Origin: CAYZBM01 sp964476705 | GTDB taxonomy: Bacteria > Pseudomonadota > Alphaproteobacteria > Rickettsiales > UBA6187 | Direction of reading: 5' to 3' | Length of the DNA: 11,169 nt | NCBI GenBank assembly: GCA_964476705.1 | Contig: CAYZBM010000067.1 | Span: forward strand, 1 to 11,169 | Shown here: piece by piece, positions 6,296 through 11,169 of the stretch | Layout: the number at the start of each line of letters is the position of its first letter | How positions within the stretch are numbered: the first letter of the stretch is position 1 | Made by a program: the position numbers and the translations under genes | The notes under the pieces: model-generated | What the model was told of the DNA's origin: nothing | What the model saw: only the letters and a program-made list of their open reading frames with translations | The model's database searches: none

Positions 6296-7099
6296 GTGAA
6301 TATTCCAAAAATACTAAGTATTGCAGGATCAGATCCTACAGGTGGCGCCGGTATTCAAGCGGATATTAAAGCCATTACTATGCTTGGTGGTTATGCCGCA
6401 ACCGCGTTAACTTCTATAACGGTCCAAGATACTTGTAAATTATATGAATCTTTTGATCTTCCTGCTGATCTAGTTACTAAACAAATTGAAGTAGTTATAA
6501 ATGATCTTGGCATTGATGTAATTAAAACCGGAATGCTGGCTAATGAAGAAATTATTACCGCAGTTAGTAAGATCTTGCATAAACACAACAATATTCCGGC
6601 AGTCATAGATCCAGTAATGATTTCAACTAGTGAAGGTAAATTAATAACTGACGCTGGTTTTTTAGCCCTAAAAGAGAAACTCTTGCCTCAAGCTTATTTA
6701 TTTACCCCCAATCTTATTGAAGCTAAAGCTCTCCTTGATATGAATATAGAAGATCTTGAGGATATGAAAAATGCCGGCAAAAAATTACTAAAAATGGGCG
6801 CAAAGAATATACTACTTAAAGGTGGCCACTTAAGCACTGAAACAATATATGACGTGCTATTTTTTACCGATGGTAAAATAGAGATTTTTGAAAGCGCAAA
6901 AATTATAACTAACCATACTCATGGCACTGGCTGCTCTTTGGCATCTAGCATAGCTTGCTTATTAGGTAAAGGTTATGCCCTATCTTTTGCTGTGGATACA
7001 GCCAGAAAATATATCTATCAAGCGATAAAAACTGCACCTCAATTTGGTACTGGGCACGGCCCTATTAATCATTTAGTTATCCGTAAAGATCATACTTAA
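6296..7099 (+). CDS. thiD: hydroxymethylpyrimidine/phosphomethylpyrimidine kinase
   Basis: Phosphorylates HMP and HMP-phosphate to HMP-PP, the pyrimidine half of thiamine. At 267 residues it has normal length for a ribokinase-fold ThiD. Motifs: LSIAGSDPTGGAGIQADIK near the N terminus (substrate site), TSITVQDT, VIDPVMIS, TPNLIEAKALL, LLKGGHL, and the anion-hole HTHGTGCSLASSIA with Cys213 at the position of the family's conserved cysteine. The start is GTG: the glmM stop lies six codons upstream in the same frame and there is no in-frame ATG between them, and the GSD motif needs the residues that follow this GTG. The Shine-Dalgarno match is poor, so translation may depend on coupling with glmM. 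No other thiamine gene is nearby, which fits salvage or scattered pathway genes. Confidence 0.95.
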   Translation: MNIPKILSIAGSDPTGGAGIQADIKAITMLGGYAATALTSITVQDTCKLYESFDLPADLVTKQIEVVINDLGIDVIKTGMLANEEIITAVSKILHKHNNIPAVIDPVMISTSEGKLITDAGFLALKEKLLPQAYLFTPNLIEAKALLDMNIEDLEDMKNAGKKLLKMGAKNILLKGGHLSTETIYDVLFFTDGKIEIFESAKIITNHTHGTGCSLASSIACLLGKGYALSFAVDTARKYIYQAIKTAPQFGTGHGPINHLVIRKDHT

Positions 7100-7120
7100 G
7101 ATAATTTTTTACAAATTTAT

Positions 7121-7126
7121 AAGGAG
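7121..7126 (+). promoter_or_regulatory. strong ribosome binding site of the oxidase-methyltransferase gene
   Basis: AAGGAG with a five-base spacer before the ATG at 7132 is the best Shine-Dalgarno match in the window, in contrast to the weak sites of glmM and thiD. It fixes the start and suggests that this gene is translated efficiently and independently of thiD. Confidence 0.8.
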
Positions 7127-7131
7127 CGTAA

Positions 7132-9390
7132 ATGAAATTAGAAAACAAATCATCTTATAATAGAATCTTAGTCAATGATATTACGCAGCTAAATCCTATT
7201 ACTGTAGAGAAAATCATAAATCCAAAAATAGTTCAGGAAGTAAGCGATGAGGTAAAAAAACATAAAGGTTTTATTTCTATTGGTGGAGGCCGTTATAGCA
7301 TGGGTGGACAAATTGCTATGGAAAACAGCCTACATATTGATATGCGTAGTTTAAATAATGTTATTGAGTTCAATCCAGAACAAAAATATATCCATGTTCA
7401 GGCAGGAATTAGATGGCGCGATATTCAAGAATTAATAGACAAGCATAATCTTGCTATAAAAATTATGCAAAGTTACTCTAATTTTACAGTAGGCGGAACA
7501 CTTAATGTAAATGCACATGGCCGCTATATAGGACTAGGACCTGTGATACTCTCTGTTAAATATATTAAGATAGTACTAGCTAATGGCGAAATTATAGAAG
7601 CTAGTCCAAAAGAAAATTCAGAAATGTTCTATGGAGCTATTGGTGGATATGGAGGCATTGGAATTATTGTTGAAGCCAAACTTGATTTAGTTTCCAATGT
7701 AAAGGTAGAACGTAAGCAACAAAAATTAAAAATAGAAGACTATAGTAAATATTTCTTTGATAATATCAGAAGTTCAAACACAGCAATTTTCCATAACGCT
7801 GATTTATATCCACCTCATTATACCAAAGCCCGAGCCATAAGCTGGTTAATTTCAGATAGTGAAGTTACTGTTCAGGACAGACTTATTCCAAAAGACCGCA
7901 CATATCTTCTTGAAAAATATTTTATTTGGGCTGTATCTGCAACACCATTTGGAAAATTACGCCGTGAATATATTATTGATCCGATAATCTTATCAAAAAA
8001 GAAAGTAGTTTGGAGAAATTATGAGGCTAGTTACGATGTAGCTGAATTAGAACCATTTTCACGTAAAAAATCTACTTACGTATTGTTAGAATATTTTGTA
8101 CCAACAGCAAAATTTGAAGAATTTGTACCTAAAATGGCAGAAATATTGCAACGCTTCAAAGTTAATGTTCTGAATATTTCTGTACGCCATGCCTTAAAAG
8201 ATCCAGGTTCAATAATGGCTTGGGCAAGAGAAGAAGTCTTTGCATTTGTTTTATATTACAAACAAGGAACAGATGAAACTTCTAAGCACGAGGTTGCTAT
8301 ATGGACGCGAGAGCTTATTGATGCAGCAATTTCCTGCTCTGGAACTTATTATTTACCTTACCAACCACACGCAACAATTAAACAATTTCATAATGCTTAT
8401 CCAAGAGCAAAAGAATTTTTCTTGTTAAAAGAACGTCTTGATCCAACAAATAAATTTAGTAATAAATTGTGGGATAAATATTATTTACCTTATCTAACAA
8501 AAAAACAGGATATAAAAATTATCCCAAACGGTTATAATGACTTCCAAGTAATATTTTCTGATCCTATTTTACGAGACAAATTTTATTTATTCTTGCAGAA
8601 TGTTTATAATATTTATAATGAAAAAGAATTCCATTATCTTATCTTTCAGGCCTGCGAGCTATATAAAACTGATGAAGAAATATATAAATATATTCAGCAA
8701 AAACTGCCCACAATTAAGCCTATATTAGGAGGGTTACGTTATGCCTTACCAGCTTTGGCCAAACAAAAGAAAGAAATGACCAAGCAAACTCTAGAAATTC
8801 TAGGAAAAAACAAAGTAATTAATGGTTACGCTGAAATTGGTACCACAGGAAGATATATCAGCCACTTACAGAATAATATTAAGGTAAAAGGCCCAATATA
8901 TCTAATAAACGATCAAGAATCTAGCAATTCACTTACGGATATTGTTGAGCGCGGGGGACTTAAGAAAATTGGTAAATTCATGAATTTAGATAATTACCTA
9001 CCAATAAAAACAGAAGATATTCCAGATTCAAGTATAGATGTTGTGACATGCTACATTGGTCTTCACCATTCACCTCTTGATAAATTAGATGGTTTTATAC
9101 ATTCTATTAATAGAATATTACGCCCAGATGGAAAGTTTATTGTACGTGACCATGATGTAAATAATCCAGAAATGAATAGTTTTGTTGCCCTAGCCCATGC
9201 AGTATTTAACGCTGGCCTTGGAGTATCATGGGAAGTAAATAAAAAAGAATTGCGACATTTTACTTCTGTAGATACATTAATAAAATATCTTGAAGAACGC
9301 GGATTAAAATTTACAGGAAAGAAAATATTTCAAAAAAATGACCCTTCACTTAATGCACTTATGGAATTTGTTAAAGAAGGAAATAAATAA
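7132..9390 (+). CDS. fusion of an FAD-binding oxidase (VAO/PCMH fold) and a class I SAM-dependent methyltransferase
   Basis: A 752-residue, two-enzyme protein of unknown substrate. Residues about 25-190 are the PCMH-type FAD domain: ISIGGGRYSMGGQ (48-60), HIDMRSL, VQAGIRWRDIQ, FTVGGTLNVNAHGRYIGLG (118-136) and GAIGGYGGIGIIVEAKLD (168-185). Residues to about 455 form the substrate and cap region, ending with RLDPTNKFSNKLWDKY. A helical linker (about 465-560) leads to the methyltransferase: motif I YAEIGTTGRY (566-575), IDVVTCYIGLHH (635-646) and RILRPDGKFIVRDHDV (661-676). Arg replaces His in the GGGH motif used by many relatives for covalent FAD, so FAD may be non-covalent. No signal peptide or membrane segment is visible. 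It follows thiD by 32 bp and its stop overlaps the next gene's ATG. Oxidation and methylation of one intermediate is plausible, but that is inference. Confidence 0.85.
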   Translation: MKLENKSSYNRILVNDITQLNPITVEKIINPKIVQEVSDEVKKHKGFISIGGGRYSMGGQIAMENSLHIDMRSLNNVIEFNPEQKYIHVQAGIRWRDIQELIDKHNLAIKIMQSYSNFTVGGTLNVNAHGRYIGLGPVILSVKYIKIVLANGEIIEASPKENSEMFYGAIGGYGGIGIIVEAKLDLVSNVKVERKQQKLKIEDYSKYFFDNIRSSNTAIFHNADLYPPHYTKARAISWLISDSEVTVQDRLIPKDRTYLLEKYFIWAVSATPFGKLRREYIIDPIILSKKKVVWRNYEASYDVAELEPFSRKKSTYVLLEYFVPTAKFEEFVPKMAEILQRFKVNVLNISVRHALKDPGSIMAWAREEVFAFVLYYKQGTDETSKHEVAIWTRELIDAAISCSGTYYLPYQPHATIKQFHNAYPRAKEFFLLKERLDPTNKFSNKLWDKYYLPYLTKKQDIKIIPNGYNDFQVIFSDPILRDKFYLFLQNVYNIYNEKEFHYLIFQACELYKTDEEIYKYIQQKLPTIKPILGGLRYALPALAKQKKEMTKQTLEILGKNKVINGYAEIGTTGRYISHLQNNIKVKGPIYLINDQESSNSLTDIVERGGLKKIGKFMNLDNYLPIKTEDIPDSSIDVVTCYIGLHHSPLDKLDGFIHSINRILRPDGKFIVRDHDVNNPEMNSFVALAHAVFNAGLGVSWEVNKKELRHFTSVDTLIKYLEERGLKFTGKKIFQKNDPSLNALMEFVKEGNK

Positions 9391-10457
9391 TGCTCTTTTC
9401 TAAATACAATAAATTTATTCTACTTATATTGACTCTGGTTATCTTTATTATAAATGGTTGCCAAAGCGTAAATAAAACTTTACCGGAATATAATTCAATA
9501 ACTCCAATTATATACCATCGCGGCGAAGAACAAACCTATCTTACTTTACCAGAATGGTATATTGTTTATCTTTCTGATGAATATGCACAATTTATAAAAG
9601 ATACTCCGCCCTCAAAGTTTAGCTACTTTAGCTCTATAAAACAATTCTGGAGTAATTATGGCAAGATGTACAAAATTACTAAAGACAGATACCCCACTAA
9701 TATAGGTTACCATGTTATGATAATAGTAATTGGTACCAGTACTACTTTAGAATATGGATTTAAAGGAATATATGAAAATACTATTGGTAGAATAACTGAA
9801 TTTACAAGAACAAATGGTCTTACTGATGAAGATGCTTTTGCCTACAAATCAGCTGATGACTATGTAAAGTTTATACGAATATCTCCATGGTATGAATATC
9901 GTTTTGATAAAAAATTATGGCATTTATGGACTAATACAAACTTAATTGGTAAAGACCAAATAAGAAAAACTGAACGAAAGTTAATCTTAAGTGCAGAATA
10001 TAGCTTTAAAGCAATTTATGGACTAATTATAAAGGCTCTTACAAAAATATCTTACGAAGAACCTTCTCCTACTACTGTTATATTGGTTAATAAAATACCT
10101 GAACATTTACTAAAAGAGAATCCCGACATAAAAATAATCGAGAATATAAACGATCAGTCACAATTAGTTTCACTGCCTCGTTATGATGCCTTTAAAAATT
10201 TTGCCACAATACTTGCAGAAAATGGTATAAAATTTAAAGAAATATCAGGTAATAAGAAGGAAATATTGATAACTCTTATTACAAATAGAGATTGGAAATA
10301 CAATATTGATGTCGGAGAAATATTGTTTGAAGAAGCTATACCAAGCGTACCAACCCAAAAAAGAATAGCTATACGAATATCCGTAGAATCACTTAATGAA
10401 TTACTAATTAACGTATCAAAGCAAAAAATAAAATTAGAGCATATATATGACTATTAG
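9390..10457 (+). CDS. predicted lipoprotein of unknown function, coupled to the oxidase-methyltransferase
   Basis: A 355-residue protein I cannot assign to a characterised family. The N terminus has a Lys (KYNK), a hydrophobic core (FILLILTLVIFII) and then N-G-C with Cys24, a reasonable lipobox, so it is probably exported and lipid-anchored; an uncleaved membrane anchor is the alternative. Conspicuous motifs are TYLTLPEWYIVYLSDEYAQF (49-68), FSSIKQFWSNY (80-90), YPTNIGYHVMIIVIGTSTT (101-119) and EYGFKGIYENTIGRITEF (121-138). The last two enclose a moderately hydrophobic stretch that may be buried or membrane-associated. The aromatic-rich middle (PWYEYRFDKKLWHLW) is also notable. Its ATG shares one base with the upstream TAA (TAATG), a typical coupling arrangement, so it very likely works with the oxidase-methyltransferase. 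cutA follows after 12 bp. Confidence 0.8.
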   Translation: MLFSKYNKFILLILTLVIFIINGCQSVNKTLPEYNSITPIIYHRGEEQTYLTLPEWYIVYLSDEYAQFIKDTPPSKFSYFSSIKQFWSNYGKMYKITKDRYPTNIGYHVMIIVIGTSTTLEYGFKGIYENTIGRITEFTRTNGLTDEDAFAYKSADDYVKFIRISPWYEYRFDKKLWHLWTNTNLIGKDQIRKTERKLILSAEYSFKAIYGLIIKALTKISYEEPSPTTVILVNKIPEHLLKENPDIKIIENINDQSQLVSLPRYDAFKNFATILAENGIKFKEISGNKKEILITLITNRDWKYNIDVGEILFEEAIPSVPTQKRIAIRISVESLNELLINVSKQKIKLEHIYDY

Positions 10458-10469
10458 AGGATACATTTT

Positions 10470-10790
10470 ATGTATATAGTTTATATTACTATCGATAATT
10501 TAGATAATGCGCGAAAACTAGCTAGAATTATAATTAAAAACAAACTAGCAGCTTGCGTTAATATCATCCCTCAAATTTATTCTGTATTTAGTCAAGAGAT
10601 AGACGGCGAAGTAACTGAAACTAACGAAGTGATCCTTATTGCCAAGACCGATAAAAGCCTGCTAAAAAAGCTTACAAATATGGTAAAACTTGAGCATCCG
10701 TACGAATGTCCGTGTATTATGGCGATAAAAATTACAAAAGTTAATAAAGAATATATAAAATGGCTTGAAACTTCTTTAAAATTAGCTTAA
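10470..10790 (+). CDS. cutA: CutA1-like divalent-cation tolerance protein
   Basis: Small cytoplasmic protein of the CutA1 family, 106 residues, the usual size. These proteins form very stable trimers of ferredoxin-like fold. They have been linked to copper and divalent-cation tolerance, but their real function remains uncertain. Recognisable motifs are A-R-K-L-A-R-I-I-I-K, KLAACVNIIPQIYSVF (25-40), DGEV..TNEVILIAKT (45-60), HPYECPCIMAIKI (76-88) and the C-terminal YIKWLETSL. The family's usual Trp after IY is replaced here (VFSQEIDGE), and Cys occurs at 80 and 82 in the HPYECPC segment, where many members have HPYEVPEI. GAGGA lies nine bases before the ATG. It is the last protein gene of the plus-strand series. 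Confidence 0.92.
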   Translation: MYIVYITIDNLDNARKLARIIIKNKLAACVNIIPQIYSVFSQEIDGEVTETNEVILIAKTDKSLLKKLTNMVKLEHPYECPCIMAIKITKVNKEYIKWLETSLKLA

Positions 10791-10805
10791 ATGAGGACGC
10801 ACATA

Positions 10806-10823
10806 ACTTTTTAAATAAAAAGT
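10806..10823 (+). terminator. weak AT-rich hairpin after cutA, possible terminator
   Basis: ACTTTTT (10806-10812) and AAAAAGT (10817-10823) form a perfect 7-bp stem with a four-base loop, 16 bases past the cutA stop. The stem has almost no GC and no clean T tract follows, so it is a poor intrinsic terminator. Transcription could continue into the tRNA gene. Confidence 0.3.
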
Positions 10824-10842
10824 CATCTGTCTTTAAATACGA

Positions 10843-10917
10843 TGGGGTGTCGCCAAGTGGTAAGGCAACGGTTTTTGATACCGTCATACAAAGGTTCGAA
10901 TCCTTTCACCCCAGCCA
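10843..10917 (+). tRNA. tRNA-Gln (anticodon UUG)
   Basis: A complete cloverleaf can be drawn by hand. The acceptor arms TGGGGTG (10843-10849) and CACCCCA (10907-10913) pair over 7 bp. The D arm is GCC/GGC. The anticodon stem ACGGT/ACCGT (10868-10872, 10880-10884) encloses loop TTTTGAT with anticodon TTG at 10875-10877. The T arm AAAGG/CCTTT (10890-10894, 10902-10906) encloses TTCGAAT. G is the discriminator base and CCA is encoded in the genome. UUG reads CAA and, by wobble, CAG glutamine codons. Confidence 0.96.
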
Positions 10918-10933
10918 TCCTCTTACGCTTCGG

Positions 10934-10987
10934 CGCGACAAGCGGTAGCTAAGAAAGCACAGAAGGGTTATAGAAGCGGATGTCGCG
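10934..10987. repeat. inverted repeat CGCGACA/TGTCGCG downstream of the tRNA
   Basis: Exact 7-bp arms (10934-10940 and 10981-10987) are separated by 40 bases, in a stretch visibly richer in GC than its surroundings. TAGCTAA also occurs twice nearby (10946 and 10991). No protein frame with a ribosome binding site covers it. It may be a remnant of a dispersed repeat, but only one copy is present in this window. Confidence 0.4.
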
Positions 10988-11022
10988 TCATAGCTAATTT
11001 AGCGATTTCCAAGCATTTTAAG

Positions 11023-11084
11023 TAAGTTCCGTCATTACCAGTTATAATCATATGTTAAAGTCTTAAAGAACGTAGACGGACTTA
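11023..11084. repeat. imperfect inverted repeat TAAGTTCCGTC/GACGGACTTA
   Basis: The arms at 11023-11033 and 11075-11084 pair over 10 bp with a single bulged T, around 41 intervening bases. The neighbouring 10934-10987 repeat has the same general layout, so the two may belong to one degenerate element. The function is unknown. Confidence 0.35.
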
Positions 11085-11113
11085 TTATAAAAATAATAAA
11101 TCTTTGGTATAGT

Positions 11114-11142
11114 ATTTCTTAATCTATAGTAGATCAAGAAAT
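11114..11142. promoter_or_regulatory. near-perfect 13-bp palindrome beside a possible -10 box
   Basis: ATTTCTTAATCTA and TAGATCAAGAAAT are reverse complements over 13 positions with one mismatch, separated by three bases (TAG). TATAGT (11108-11113) directly precedes it, with TTATAA 17 bases further upstream as a weak -35. The placement over a possible transcription start would suit an operator for a gene beyond the right edge. Equally, it may be the hairpin of a terminator, although neither side has a T tract. The rest of 10918-11169 holds no supportable gene. Confidence 0.4.
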
Positions 11143-11169
11143 AATTTACCTCTAATCAATAATTATTAA

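Noticed and set aside
6391..6606. Minus-strand 71-codon frame inside thiD
   Set aside because: It is antisense to a well-conserved enzyme gene and has no independent support.
8240..8428. Plus-strand 62-codon frame inside the oxidase domain
   Set aside because: It is an alternative frame within a clearly coding region, with no ribosome binding site.
10968..11051. Minus-strand 27-residue frame (begins MIITGNDGTYLKCLEIAK)
   Set aside because: It looks protein-like, but it has no Shine-Dalgarno site, is very short and lies in an inverted-repeat region. It is more likely part of a repeat or a decayed fragment.

Overview
The window is an AT-rich bacterial scaffold fragment that looks alphaproteobacterial, probably of the Rickettsiales or a related host-associated order. 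The citrate synthase closely follows the rickettsial pattern as I recall it, phosphoglucosamine mutase has an alphaproteobacterial-type DGDADR metal loop, and a non-coding palindromic repeat recalls (without proving) the palindromic elements common in Rickettsiaceae. This placement comes from remembered family features, not from a search. A run of exactly 100 N (1755-1854) shows that the sequence is a draft scaffold with a gap of unknown true size.

Left part, minus strand (26-3307). Read in transcription order: an outer-membrane porin of the phosphate-selective O/P family (1958-3307); a 560-bp intergenic stretch holding a tandem array of ~122-bp units, each with a large imperfect palindrome and interrupted by the gap; a periplasmic sulfate/thiosulfate-binding protein (381-1388) closed by a clear rho-independent terminator (315-351); and a small hypothetical gene of 52 codons (26-184) with its own Shine-Dalgarno site. 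Porin and binding protein could form an anion-uptake pair (pore plus periplasmic receptor), but no ABC permease or ATPase gene is in the window.

Right part, plus strand (3609-10917). Six genes run head to tail with very short gaps: gltA (citrate synthase), glmM (phosphoglucosamine mutase), thiD (HMP/HMP-P kinase), a 752-residue fusion of an FAD-dependent oxidase with a SAM methyltransferase, a predicted lipoprotein of unknown function whose ATG overlaps the preceding stop codon, and cutA. A tRNA-Gln(UUG) with encoded CCA follows. Spacing suggests one transcription unit or a few read-through units starting in the 298-bp divergent region between the porin and gltA. The oxidase-methyltransferase and lipoprotein genes are translationally coupled and form the least understood part of the window.

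The last ~250 bases after the tRNA contain no convincing gene, only several inverted repeats, the best of which is a near-perfect 13-bp hairpin at 11114-11142 next to a possible -10 box.
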